DNA from: Oenococcus kitaharae
GTDB taxonomy: Bacteria; Bacillota; Bacilli; Lactobacillales; Lactobacillaceae
NCBI RefSeq assembly: GCF_025758695.1
Contig: NZ_JANJQP010000002.1
Span: 372,001 to 436,000 of the forward strand
Length of the DNA stretch: 64,000 nucleotides
Reading direction: 5' to 3'
Of the stretch, positions 9,007 to 17,240 are shown one piece after another; position 1 is the first letter of the stretch; the number at the start of each line of letters is the position of its first letter. Position numbers and translations under genes: made by a program. The notes under the pieces were generated by a model. That model saw nothing but the letters and a program-made list of their open reading frames with translations, did not search any database and was not told where the DNA came from.

Positions 9007-9681
9007 TATTTTGGTCGGATCAATATGTAAAAGATGCTTGAACAGGTGCCGGTCTCCCCAAGCAATATTATTGCCTTGCAGGAAGAAACAGTAGGCTGTG
9101 CCGATACCATAGCTCAGCAGCTGGCCCGACATTGCCCAGCAAACCAGCGAGATGCTGACGGCGATCACGAAATTGGATAATTGGCCTAATGGCGCCGACC
9201 CATGGAAGAATTTAAAACGGGCCACGTTTGTCAAGTTATCCAAGGGATGAAGTACGAAATTAGCGCGCTGAATCACAGAAATGCCGATGCCGATGCACCA
9301 AATACCGAACAGATCGATGATCACTTTAGGAATGGTGGCCAGACCGACAAATAAGGGACGAAACAGATTGGCAAATTCCGCCACAAACAGACTGAACAGC
9401 AGACCAAAAATGATATTGCCGCAAGTCCTTTGCCAATTGATATGCTCAACCAAAAAAAGATTGACAACGGCCGCCAATATCGCCTCAATAGCTAAAAAAA
9501 GCATCGTAGGCAGATGCGTGACATTGGCTAGATTAACAGCAGAGGCCGACCAAGGGGCTGCCCCCATGGCAGCAGCAATCGATAAGCCGTTTCCCAAAGA
9601 AATAATGACCAGTGAGATAAAGAAATACGAGAGTTTTTGTTTGAATGTCAGTTCAAAATACTCCCCGTTTGAATAATACAT
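9004..9681 (-). CDS. YczE/YitT-like integral membrane protein
   Basis: A 225-residue membrane protein with about five hydrophobic segments. The segment SLGNGLSIAAAMGAAPWSASAVNLA resembles the YczE/YyaS group of small membrane proteins, whose function is not established. Its stop lies within the terminator shared with msrA. The start has only a weak GGA upstream. TAGCAT about 14 bases before the ATG may be the -10 box, which would give a very short leader. Confidence 0.7.
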   Translation of the reverse strand: MYYSNGEYFELTFKQKLSYFFISLVIISLGNGLSIAAAMGAAPWSASAVNLANVTHLPTMLFLAIEAILAAVVNLFLVEHINWQRTCGNIIFGLLFSLFVAEFANLFRPLFVGLATIPKVIIDLFGIWCIGIGISVIQRANFVLHPLDNLTNVARFKFFHGSAPLGQLSNFVIAVSISLVCWAMSGQLLSYGIGTAYCFFLQGNNIAWGDRHLFKHLLHIDPTKI

Positions 9682-9713
9682 GTTTCCATTAAAGCATGCT
9701 AAGGGTGAAAATG

Positions 9714-11183
9714 TTAATTTTTAGCAATATATTTTTGGAGAACTTGTCGTTTCAGCATGCGGTACAGGGTCAGGACAAAAGCTACCAAAGCCAAGACCGC
9801 GGCGAATATAAAGCTCCAGTGCATGGCTTGCAGAAAATAATCAGGATGTGCAGGCAGATAATTTAAAACACGTCGTCCGGCCAGATGACTCATACCGAGA
9901 AACAGCATGGTTGTGGCAAATGTATTGCCGACAATAAAACCAATATTTCTGGCTAAAGCGGTGACAGATCCGGCAATGCCTAACAAAGGCTTGGGAACTG
10001 TACTCATTGTCAAAGCGTTATTAGGTGACTGGAAGATGGCGGCCGAAGTCCCGTTTGCAATCAAGGTCAGGATAATTAATAGATAGGGTGAGCCGCCGTT
10101 GATCAATAAGTAGCCAACCTGGCTGAGCATTAGTCCGGCTAAACCGATTAATGTAATCAGTTCTTTATCAAATTTGTCGCCGGCCCATCCGGAAATCGGC
10201 GAAAAAATAAAATTGGCAATCGGAAAGGCCATTAAAATCAGGCCGGATTGACCCGGTGTCAGGCCGCGAAGATCCTGCAAATAAAAGGGCATCAGGATAT
10301 TTGTATAGGAGTTCACCGCAAAGACGAGAAAAGCCGTTGTCAAAGAAATGGAATAAAGCTGGTTTTTGAAAATTTCGAGTTTGATCATTGGAAACTTGAT
10401 TAAATTCTCGACTTTGATGAAGGCTGCTAAAAGCAAAAGGGCCACGACCAAGCCGATGATGACCCAAATATCTTGGAAACCAACTACCTCGGCGGCATTA
10501 ATCGCTAAGAAGAAAACAGCGACAAAGGAGAAGAAAAGTGTTGAACCACTGTAGTCGATTTTTTCGTTGGGCTGGGCAATCGTATCTTGCGGAAAATATT
10601 TGATACCGATCACGATGGCGATCAAACCGATCGGCACGTTTACCCAAAAAATGAAAGTCCAATTGAAGATACTCAGGATGGCGCCACCGATAGCTGGACC
10701 GGCAATTGCGCCCAAGGAGACGAACATCCCGATCACAGACATGGCTCGTGCCCGCATGCTGGCTGGGAAATTAGAGGTCGTGATTCCAAAGCTTGTCGAC
10801 ATGGTCATTGAAGCGCCCACAGCTTGTACGACACGCGCTGCTAGCAAGAAGTAGAGGCCGAAACGGGAAATGCCGGCTAAAAAGGAACCAATTGTGAAGA
10901 TGATCGTACCGATTTTAAAGATTTTGATTTTACCAAAAACATCTCCCATACGGCCGAACAGCAGCAATAGACCCGAGATCACGATTAAATAAACAATCAC
11001 AGTCCAAGTTGCCTGGTTTAGCGGAATGGCCAGATCTTTTGAGATTGAGGGCAGGGCAATATTCACAATTGAGCCGTCCAGAACGCTCATAAAAGTGAAA
11101 ATGCCTAATGCGATCATAATCAGAATATGATCTTTATCCAAATGGTCTGAACTTGATGATTTTGTCTTTTGCACAAGTGTCAT
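9714..11183 (-). CDS. MFS exporter, DHA2 (14-TM drug:H+ antiporter) type
   Basis: A 489-residue transporter with about 14 hydrophobic segments, LDGSIVNIALPSIS in TM1 and the GRMGDVFGKIKIF loop of major facilitator proteins. This matches the EmrB/QacA branch that exports drugs or other amphipathic compounds; the substrate is unknown. The first ATG (11183) lies inside the -10 palindrome at 11182-11202. If transcription starts seven bases after that box, translation would begin at GTG 11174 (three residues shorter) on a leaderless mRNA. No Shine-Dalgarno site is present for either start. Confidence 0.9.
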   Translation of the reverse strand: MTLVQKTKSSSSDHLDKDHILIMIALGIFTFMSVLDGSIVNIALPSISKDLAIPLNQATWTVIVYLIVISGLLLLFGRMGDVFGKIKIFKIGTIIFTIGSFLAGISRFGLYFLLAARVVQAVGASMTMSTSFGITTSNFPASMRARAMSVIGMFVSLGAIAGPAIGGAILSIFNWTFIFWVNVPIGLIAIVIGIKYFPQDTIAQPNEKIDYSGSTLFFSFVAVFFLAINAAEVVGFQDIWVIIGLVVALLLLAAFIKVENLIKFPMIKLEIFKNQLYSISLTTAFLVFAVNSYTNILMPFYLQDLRGLTPGQSGLILMAFPIANFIFSPISGWAGDKFDKELITLIGLAGLMLSQVGYLLINGGSPYLLIILTLIANGTSAAIFQSPNNALTMSTVPKPLLGIAGSVTALARNIGFIVGNTFATTMLFLGMSHLAGRRVLNYLPAHPDYFLQAMHWSFIFAAVLALVAFVLTLYRMLKRQVLQKYIAKN

Positions 11184-11202
11184 TCTAACATTTTGTTAGA
11201 AT
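11182..11202. promoter_or_regulatory. palindrome made of two facing extended -10 boxes
   Basis: ATTCTAACA-TTT-TGTTAGAAT is a perfect 9-base inverted repeat. Each arm reads TGT-TAGAAT in its own direction, an extended -10 box. Each box ends exactly seven bases before a start codon: GTG 11174 on the minus strand and ATG 11210 on the plus strand. It could therefore be a divergent promoter, a regulator site, or both. Two polymerases could not occupy it at once. Confidence 0.6.
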
Positions 11203-11209
11203 GGAGCAG

Positions 11210-11713
11210 ATGACTGAAATTTTAGGACAAACAATACTGGATTTGATTGACGGCCAAAACTATGCCGTGATTTCCTTTCCAGCTGACAAATATACACAAG
11301 CTGTCGCTGATACATTAGAAGGCAACTTTGATTCCACACAGATTAACCGCAGCGAAGTACAAATCGCCGGTGGCGTCGAAGGCGGCGGACAGACAATTTC
11401 TTTAGAGCTGGCACCTTATATCCTGCCTTTGAGATATAAAAATGAATATCGCAAGCTGATCCATCCTGATGCTCAGCTTCCAGTTCATACCTACTTGATA
11501 TTCGAATCGGAGAAAATCAGCAATTCCAAAATGAAAATTGTCCAATTGGATGATCTAACCCAATTAAACGATCAGATCGAGGCATTTTTTGAGATCGAAA
11601 AGAATTGGGTTGCGCCAGTGCCCAAAGAAGAAGAGAAAGATACTGCAGCTGAAGCTAAACCAAAAAAGGCCGCAGCCAAGAAAACAACAAGAAAAAAAGC
11701 CACGAAAAAGTGA
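11210..11713 (+). CDS. unknown protein with Lys/Ala-rich histone-like tail
   Basis: I do not recognise this 167-residue protein. Residues 1-135 look like a compact alpha/beta domain with an acidic character. The last 30 residues are almost only K, A, T and R (KPKKAAAKKTTRKKATKK), like tails of bacterial histone-H1-like or HU-extended proteins, which suggests nucleic-acid or polyanion binding. ATG 11210 is chosen because it is seven bases from the TAGAAT box; ATG 11201 would overlap that box. It is divergent from the MFS exporter. Confidence 0.7.
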   Translation: MTEILGQTILDLIDGQNYAVISFPADKYTQAVADTLEGNFDSTQINRSEVQIAGGVEGGGQTISLELAPYILPLRYKNEYRKLIHPDAQLPVHTYLIFESEKISNSKMKIVQLDDLTQLNDQIEAFFEIEKNWVAPVPKEEEKDTAAEAKPKKAAAKKTTRKKATKK

Positions 11714-11795
11714 CTTTTTTCTTTGGCGCTTTTAAAGCAAGCAGTGGTATTAATATGCTATTATTATGATATCAAACTTGTTTCAGAGGAGCGAT

Positions 11796-12725
11796 ATGTT
11801 AAAACTCGAAAATATCAGCAAGACCTTCGGGGATCTTCGCGCGGTTGTCGACGAGTCTTGGGAACTGGCCGATGGCCGGATTCTAGGATTAATCGGTCAA
11901 AACGGCGCTGGGAAATCCACGACCTTTAAGATGATCCTGAACTTTATCGAAGCGGATTCCGGCCAGATTACCTGGAACGGCCGCAAAATTGACAGCCAGG
12001 TCATGAATGAGATTGGCTTTCTGCCGGAAGAACGCGGCTTGTACCCGGATGTGAAAATCGGCGAACAGATTTTTTACTTTGCTGAACTGCATGGTAAATC
12101 GCGCCAGGAAATCCGGCCGAAAATGCAGCAGTGGATGGATAAATTTGATGTTAAAGGCAAGCTGACTGATAAAGTCAAAAAGCTGTCAAAAGGAAATCAG
12201 CAAAAAGTCCAGCTGATCACAGCCTTGATTCATGAACCAAAATTAATTATTTTAGACGAACCGTTCAGCGGTTTGGATCCGGTCAACGCGCAGATTTTAT
12301 TGGATATTATTGTTGAACAGAAAAAGAATGGCGCCGCGATTATTTACTCATCACATGACATGAATAATGTCTCGGCGATCGCTGACGATGTGATTATGCT
12401 TAATCGCGGCCACGTTGTCTTAAATGGTGAGACCGGTCAAGTCCGCCAGTCCTTTGGCCGGACCATGATTTATTTGGAATCGCCTGCAACAAAAGCCGAG
12501 CTATCTGCAATTCCAGGCGTTGTCAGTGTCGAGGATTATGCCGGCGGCCTGCAGGTGACTTTATCGGATCCAAAAGTCGGACGCCAAGTCTTTGAGCTGG
12601 CGACTAAAAACGGCTATATCACAGCGTTTGATCAACAACCGCCAACTTTGGAACAAATTTTCAAGATGAAAATCGGTCAGGATGCCATTGACGAGGCCGA
12701 AAAGGAGGGACTTACTCATGAATAA
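11796..12725 (+). CDS. ABC transporter ATP-binding protein, NatA/YhaQ type
   Basis: A 309-residue ATPase with Walker A GQNGAGKST, a variant signature LSKGNQQKVQL and Walker B LIILDEPFSGLDP. The C-terminal extension after residue 220 is typical of NatA/YhaQ exporters. It pairs with the NatB-like permease that overlaps its 3' end. ATG 11796 is preceded by AGAGGAGCG; an in-frame ATG at 11766 adds ten unrelated residues. TGC-TATTAT near 11753-11761 is a plausible extended -10 box. The exported substrate is unknown. Confidence 0.88.
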   Translation: MLKLENISKTFGDLRAVVDESWELADGRILGLIGQNGAGKSTTFKMILNFIEADSGQITWNGRKIDSQVMNEIGFLPEERGLYPDVKIGEQIFYFAELHGKSRQEIRPKMQQWMDKFDVKGKLTDKVKKLSKGNQQKVQLITALIHEPKLIILDEPFSGLDPVNAQILLDIIVEQKKNGAAIIYSSHDMNNVSAIADDVIMLNRGHVVLNGETGQVRQSFGRTMIYLESPATKAELSAIPGVVSVEDYAGGLQVTLSDPKVGRQVFELATKNGYITAFDQQPPTLEQIFKMKIGQDAIDEAEKEGLTHE

Positions 12726-13956
12726 GACCTGGATTGTAGCCAAACACGTTTTTCTCAAAAATCTGAAAAGCCCGGCCTATTATTGGATGCTGCTGTCGCC
12801 CTTTATTTTCATTCTTGTCGGTATCGGTATTGCGGCTTTGGTCACGAATTCGATTTCTGATAACAAGCCATCATTAGGCGTTGTCGCTAACAGACAGCAG
12901 GTGCAGGCAATCAGAGCCTCACTGAAAGGGCAGGCTGATGTCCGTCGTCAGGACACAGCTGCTCAAGCAAGAAAAAGCCTCTCCAAAGAACACATTGATG
13001 CTTATCTGACAGTTTCCAGCGACTATGCCAAGGCAACTTTGGTATCGAACAATAAATCCGATGCCACCATTGATGCCGACACGGTCCGTCAGGCGATCAC
13101 GAATCTGAAAGTGCAATCTGCTATCAGCAGCTTGAATTTGACAGCGGAGCAAGTTAGTTCCTTGTCCAGCCCGGCCGTGATTAACAGCCGTTATGTTTCT
13201 GTGACAAACGGCGGTACCAGCAACGATAATACAAATCGCGGCGTGCGTTATGCTTTTGCTCAGTTTGCCTTGGTCGCGATCTTCATCTTCCTGACCGTCT
13301 ATGTCCAGATGACTGGTAGTGAAGTGGGGACGGAAAAAGGGTCACGGATCCTCGACAGTATCTTGGCGGCCGTTCCTGCCCGTCAGCATTTTGCCGGCAA
13401 GGTGATTGCAATTGTCTCGCTATTTATTTTCCAGTTGATTTTCTATGCCATCTTAGCTGTGATTGCCGTTATGCTAGCTGGACCATTCGGCTATGCACGT
13501 TTTCTCAATCTAATCGATTGGTCGCAGCTGGGAAGCGGCTATATCATCTCGACTTCTTTGATTACGATCGGAGCTATTGTCATCTATATTATTTTGGCAG
13601 CTGTCTTTGCTTCAATGGTCAGCCGCCAAGAAGATGTACCGCAATCGACTTCGACGGTCATGTGGGTGGCGATTGTGCCTTATTTCCTGGGTTATGCAGC
13701 TTTGGCCGCAGCCAACACGCCAATTTTTAAAATTATTTCTTTCGTTCCTTTCTTCAGCCAATCGGTGATGCCGGTTAGAATGTCAGTCGGTTCGGCCACA
13801 ACTTTGGATGGCCTGGTCGCCTTCGGCTTGGAAGTAATCACGATTGCCATTATGCTGCGTTTTGCATCTGGTATTTATGCACGCAATGCGCTGAATTATG
13901 ATGATGGCAAACCGCTGGCCAAGTTACTGCGTGCGTTCAAAAAGCGTCGTGTGTGA
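12718..13956 (+). CDS. ABC transporter permease, NatB/YhaP type
   Basis: A 412-residue permease with one N-terminal membrane segment (about 20-45), a large extracytoplasmic domain (about 50-180) and five or six C-terminal membrane segments. It contains GSEVGTEKGSRILDSILAAVPARQHFAGK, the conserved EKxxRxxE-like block of ABC-2 exporters. The ATG at 12718 has GGAGGGA just upstream and overlaps the ATPase gene by eight bases. Its TGA stop doubles as the TG of an extended -10 box for the RNA gene downstream. Confidence 0.87.
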   Translation: MNKTWIVAKHVFLKNLKSPAYYWMLLSPFIFILVGIGIAALVTNSISDNKPSLGVVANRQQVQAIRASLKGQADVRRQDTAAQARKSLSKEHIDAYLTVSSDYAKATLVSNNKSDATIDADTVRQAITNLKVQSAISSLNLTAEQVSSLSSPAVINSRYVSVTNGGTSNDNTNRGVRYAFAQFALVAIFIFLTVYVQMTGSEVGTEKGSRILDSILAAVPARQHFAGKVIAIVSLFIFQLIFYAILAVIAVMLAGPFGYARFLNLIDWSQLGSGYIISTSLITIGAIVIYIILAAVFASMVSRQEDVPQSTSTVMWVAIVPYFLGYAALAAANTPIFKIISFVPFFSQSVMPVRMSVGSATTLDGLVAFGLEVITIAIMLRFASGIYARNALNYDDGKPLAKLLRAFKKRRV

Positions 13957-13962
13957 TATACT
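13954..13962 (+). promoter_or_regulatory. extended -10 box of the 13969 RNA, overlapping a stop codon
   Basis: TGA-TATACT at 13954-13962 is an extended -10 box in which the TGA is the stop codon of the upstream permease. A weak TTCAAA lies 15 bases upstream. Transcription would start near 13969. Confidence 0.5.
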
Positions 13963-13968
13963 ATTATT

Positions 13969-14186
13969 CGATGCGATGAGTCGAGGAAACGTTTGCTACG
14001 GCGCGTTTCTAACACGGACGGCTGAGTTTAATCTCAAGGAACGCATTTCCGCCGCCGCCTAGGATCTTGTGGAAGTTGCTAGGCTGCTGGACTAACAGTA
14101 CGTGGATGCAATTGGTAACAATTGTCGTTAGCAGCTAACGTAAAGCTGCAAAGCCAAACTAGACGATCTTCGGATCGTCTTTTTTT
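13969..14186 (+). ncRNA. unassigned structured RNA, about 218 nt
   Basis: No sensible reading frame fits here, but the segment has its own promoter and terminator and is rich in hairpins: GAAACG/CGTTTC (13986-14009), TGAG/CTCA (14023-14036), GCCTAG/CTAGGC (14057-14084), CAATTG-GTAA-CAATTG (14109-14124) and GTTAG/CTAAC (14127-14139). CTAAC at 14092-14096 can compete for the same GTTAG, giving two exclusive folds. It lacks the SRP GGAAGGAAGCAGCC loop, RNase P core motifs, the T-box NGGUGGNACC motif and tmRNA features. A 6S-like RNA is possible by size but I cannot show it. Confidence 0.55.
14161..14186 (+). terminator. Rho-independent terminator of the structured RNA
   Basis: AGACGATC (14161-14168), a TTCG tetraloop and GATCGTCT (14173-14180) are followed by a T run to 14186. 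Confidence 0.9.
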
Positions 14187-14226
14187 ATGTGCTTTTCTGC
14201 CTATTGAAAATGTTTATCATGAAAGT

Positions 14227-15093
14227 ATGTTTACTTTAAGTCGAGAATTTTTGCAAAAAGTACCGACAGATTCGCCAGTCGTTGATTTCCAAGAAGTCCA
14301 TGGCGGCGACATCAATCGGGCTTATGCTTTGACCGACAGTCAAGGGCGGCACTATTTTCTTAAAGTCCAGCCCAAATCAGTGCCGGAATTTTTCCAGCAC
14401 GAAGCCGATGGGCTGCATTTATTAGGCCAGGCTGCCCGTGTGCCTAAGGTACTTGCTTTGGGTGAAGTCGGCAAAGATCAGTGGCTCTTATTAGAGTACC
14501 TGCACACAACTAACAGCGGCAATCAATACGCGCTGGGCCAGGGGTTAGCCAAGATTCACGCGATCACGAGTCCGAACCATAAATTTGGCTTGGATAGCGA
14601 TTTTAAAGCCGGAAAAACAATCAAAATCAACAGCTGGCAGTCTGATTGGACCAATTTTTTTATCGAACAACGCCTGAATGTCTTGCGCCGTCTCTTAATT
14701 TCCGAAGGCAAATGGCAGGATGACGCGGCTTATAATCAGGCAATTTCGATTTTCCGCAAGTTAATGGCAAAACGCCAAGTTCAACCCAGCCTGCTTCATG
14801 GTGATTTTTGGGCAGGCAATTTTATGTTCGATGCCGATAATGGCGAAGCGATTTTCATCGATCCGGACGTTTACTATGGCGATAGCGAATTCGATATCGG
14901 TATTACGACTGTTTTTGGCGGCTTCACGCGCGATTTTTATGCGGGTTACCAGAGTATCCGACCTTTTCAAACCGGTGTCGATCAACGCCTGATGTTCTAT
15001 CAGCTTTATTACTTAATGGTGCATGCTCATCTATTTTCCGGATCCTATATTAGTGCCTATCGCGGCAAACTGCGCCAGATTATTTCACAGTAA
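14227..15093 (+). CDS. fructosamine kinase family protein
   Basis: A 288-residue kinase-like protein of the fructosamine/ketosamine-3-kinase family. It has the glycine-poor N-lobe VHGGDINRAYAL, catalytic loop SLLHGDFWAGNFMF and metal motif FIDPDVYYGDSEFDIG. Family members phosphorylate sugar adducts on amines to help remove glycation; the substrate here is untested. ATG 14227 is preceded by TATCAT six bases upstream and no ribosome-binding site, another likely leaderless start. Upstream in-frame ATGs lie in the RNA terminator region and are unlikely. Confidence 0.85.
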   Translation: MFTLSREFLQKVPTDSPVVDFQEVHGGDINRAYALTDSQGRHYFLKVQPKSVPEFFQHEADGLHLLGQAARVPKVLALGEVGKDQWLLLEYLHTTNSGNQYALGQGLAKIHAITSPNHKFGLDSDFKAGKTIKINSWQSDWTNFFIEQRLNVLRRLLISEGKWQDDAAYNQAISIFRKLMAKRQVQPSLLHGDFWAGNFMFDADNGEAIFIDPDVYYGDSEFDIGITTVFGGFTRDFYAGYQSIRPFQTGVDQRLMFYQLYYLMVHAHLFSGSYISAYRGKLRQIISQ

Positions 15094-15877
15094 AGACTTG
15101 ATCTTTGACCAAGTCAAAACGCGGCCAATTTTGGTTGAGCAAAACCGGAACGCTCAATTGAGCCTGCTGCCAGAATTTTTTGGAATTTGTGACGCCGTTT
15201 TTCTCACCGATCACGATCAATTCACCACCGCGATTAAAGAAATGATGGACACGCAGGAAATTTAAAATCAGCCAGTCCGAATTAGCGTGCTGGGGTGACC
15301 AGGACAATACAATCACCTCGACATCTTTTAAATAATATTCGACAGCAGCCGAGGCATCCATCTTGACGACTTTTGTAATCGGTGTCATCTGCCGGTCCAT
15401 GAGTTTCCAATCGAAATTGTCAGTGGCCGTGATTGGGTAATCAATCTGTAATTGCCGCAATCCAGCAGTCAAAAAGCCGTTGCCGGCCATAATTTCCAGC
15501 GCCGGCCGGCCATCCAGGTAGGTATATAAGTCATTAATCCAGGGTTTGGCGATATAGGCAAACATACCGTAACGTTCGATCAGATACTGACGGTAGTCGC
15601 CCAGTAATTGATCCAGTTCTTCAGCGGGGCGGACTTTTTGCTGGATTTCCAGTTCCGACATGCCGGCTGTAATCTGTTTGGACAAAAAATCCTGGATATC
15701 GACCATCATCGAATCAGATAAGGCCAGCTCAGGCAGACTTTCCGGAAGTTTTTGCCGGCTGATGGCCAGATCAGAAAAAAGCAGCGCATCAATTAGATCG
15801 CTGACAGAATAAAGTTTGGCAAAATAATCCCGGCAGGCTTTGAGGCGGGGGATGTAAGTCTCCAGATTAAAAGCCAT
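15080..15877 (-). CDS. SAM-dependent methyltransferase-like protein
   Basis: A 265-residue protein. Residues 1-110 look mostly helical. From about 125 there is a Rossmann-type methyltransferase core with ALEIMAGNGFLTAGL as the SAM loop, TATDNFDW as the acidic second strand and VIVLSWSPQ as the fourth strand. I see no DPPY/NPPY motif, so DNA N6-adenine methylation is not supported. Its start overlaps the stop of the XRE regulator gene by 11 bases, so the two form an operon. The 3' end overlaps the convergent kinase gene by 14 bases. Confidence 0.7.
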   Translation of the reverse strand: MAFNLETYIPRLKACRDYFAKLYSVSDLIDALLFSDLAISRQKLPESLPELALSDSMMVDIQDFLSKQITAGMSELEIQQKVRPAEELDQLLGDYRQYLIERYGMFAYIAKPWINDLYTYLDGRPALEIMAGNGFLTAGLRQLQIDYPITATDNFDWKLMDRQMTPITKVVKMDASAAVEYYLKDVEVIVLSWSPQHANSDWLILNFLRVHHFFNRGGELIVIGEKNGVTNSKKFWQQAQLSVPVLLNQNWPRFDLVKDQVFTVK

Positions 15878-16295
15878 TGTGGTTGTCGAATAAATCCAGA
15901 GTCTCTTGATGATCGATATTTAGCAAATCACCGGTCGAACGGCGTCCGCGAGCGTGCAGATAGCCGGAAACCAGTTGGAGAATTTCGTATTTGTCGTTAT
16001 TGTCCAGCGGCGTATCGTTATAGGTCAGCTTAGAAGTCGTGATCATGGCCTTAGCCAAGTCAACCTGATCGTTATTGTAGCGGCCGACCAAATAATCCAT
16101 CGAGACATCAAAATAATCGGCCAATTTTTTGACTTCAAGGTAATTCGGGTTTCTCTCGCCGCGTTCCCAATTGCCGATCTGGGATTCTGTGTTCTTTGAT
16201 TCGCCCTTGGTCAAATTCCGATTTAATGCTTTTGCGAGCTGTTTTAAGGTGATCCCTTTACCGCGCCGCAAAGCTCTGAGTCTCTCTGGAAACAT
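15867..16295 (-). CDS. XRE-family transcriptional regulator
   Basis: A 142-residue protein with an N-terminal helix-turn-helix (residues 4-70: LRALRRGKGITLKQLAKALN ... IGNWERGERNPNYLEVKKLADYF, then VSMDYLVGR). The C-terminal 70 residues are unassigned. It precedes and overlaps the methyltransferase-like gene. The start has TGA-TAAGAT (minus strand, 16310-16302) ending six bases before the ATG. The AGAGG next to the ATG is too close to act as a Shine-Dalgarno site, so a leaderless start is likely. Confidence 0.85.
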   Translation of the reverse strand: MFPERLRALRRGKGITLKQLAKALNRNLTKGESKNTESQIGNWERGERNPNYLEVKKLADYFDVSMDYLVGRYNNDQVDLAKAMITTSKLTYNDTPLDNNDKYEILQLVSGYLHARGRRSTGDLLNIDHQETLDLFDNHNGF

Positions 16296-16373
16296 GCCTC
16301 TATCTTATCAGGAAAAGCCTGCTTATTAAACGCGCACCTTTGTTCGTCTCCAGATATGAGAGAATAAAATATA

Positions 16374-17222
16374 GTGAAAAATAAGTCTGCTGTTAACCCG
16401 ATTCTCGATTACCTGCTCCGTTTTTTCAAAGGTGTCTTTATTGCTCTGGGATTTATCCTTCCGGGCGTTTCCGGCGGTGTCCTAGCCGCCATTTTAGGTA
16501 TTTATGAACGTTTGCTGGCCTTTATGGCTCATCCCCTGAAACATTTTTGGTTAAACGTCCGCTATTTTCTGCCGGTTGGGATCGGCGCGCTGGCCGGCAT
16601 TATTGCCTTGGCTAATCCGATTGGTTGGCTGCTTGCCAACTATAACCTGATTGTTATGTGGGCCTTTGCTGGTGCAATTCTTGGAACGGTGCCGTCCTTA
16701 TATAAACAGGCTGGGCAAAACGGCCGTGGCAAGTCCGATTGGTTGGTCTTGACACTAGCTTTTATTGTGTCGCTGGCTTTTTTGGCTAACATGGATAATC
16801 TATTCGGGCAGCTGCCGGCTAATTTTGCTAGCTGGTTATTAGCCGGTGCTTTGATTGCGCTAGGGATTATTATTCCCGGCTTGAGCCCATCGAATTTTCT
16901 GTTGTTGTTAGGCTTGTTTGATCCGATGATTACGGCTTTTAAAGCTGGCAGCCTGTCAGTTTTTTTCCCGATAGCGATTGGCGCACTGCTGGCGTTAGCG
17001 CTGTTTTCCTGTCTAGTGGCGGCAATTTTGGATCATTATTACAGCAAACTTTATCACGCGATTTTGGGCATCGTGCTTGCTTCGACGCTGTTGATCGTGC
17101 TGCCGCCTGTCGCCGATTATGGCCAGCTGGATTTGATGCAGGGAATTTTGGCTCTGGTGATGTTTGCTTTGGGTTGGCTGCTTGGCTGGTGGATGGGCGG
17201 ATTAGAAGAAAAATATAAATAG
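16374..17222 (+). CDS. DUF368 membrane protein (PopT-like undecaprenyl phosphate translocase)
   Basis: A 282-residue polytopic protein with eight or more hydrophobic segments and the DUF368 duplicated motif: GFILPGVSGGVLAAILGIYERLL near the N terminus and GIIIPGLSPSNFLLLLGLFDPM in the second half. DUF368 proteins have been reported as undecaprenyl phosphate flippases that recycle the lipid carrier for wall and surface polymers. That role would fit the EPS genes elsewhere in the window. The start is GTG 16374, eight bases after TGA-GAGAAT, with no ribosome-binding site. Confidence 0.85.
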   Translation: MKNKSAVNPILDYLLRFFKGVFIALGFILPGVSGGVLAAILGIYERLLAFMAHPLKHFWLNVRYFLPVGIGALAGIIALANPIGWLLANYNLIVMWAFAGAILGTVPSLYKQAGQNGRGKSDWLVLTLAFIVSLAFLANMDNLFGQLPANFASWLLAGALIALGIIIPGLSPSNFLLLLGLFDPMITAFKAGSLSVFFPIAIGALLALALFSCLVAAILDHYYSKLYHAILGIVLASTLLIVLPPVADYGQLDLMQGILALVMFALGWLLGWWMGGLEEKYK

Positions 17223-17240
17223 AATGGTATATTTAAACGG

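Noticed and set aside
13969-14186. T-box, SRP RNA, RNase P RNA or tmRNA
   Set aside because: The diagnostic motifs are absent, and the length does not fit RNase P or tmRNA.
15867-16310. XRE plus methyltransferase as a restriction-modification control unit
   Set aside because: No restriction enzyme gene nearby and no DNA methyltransferase catalytic motif.
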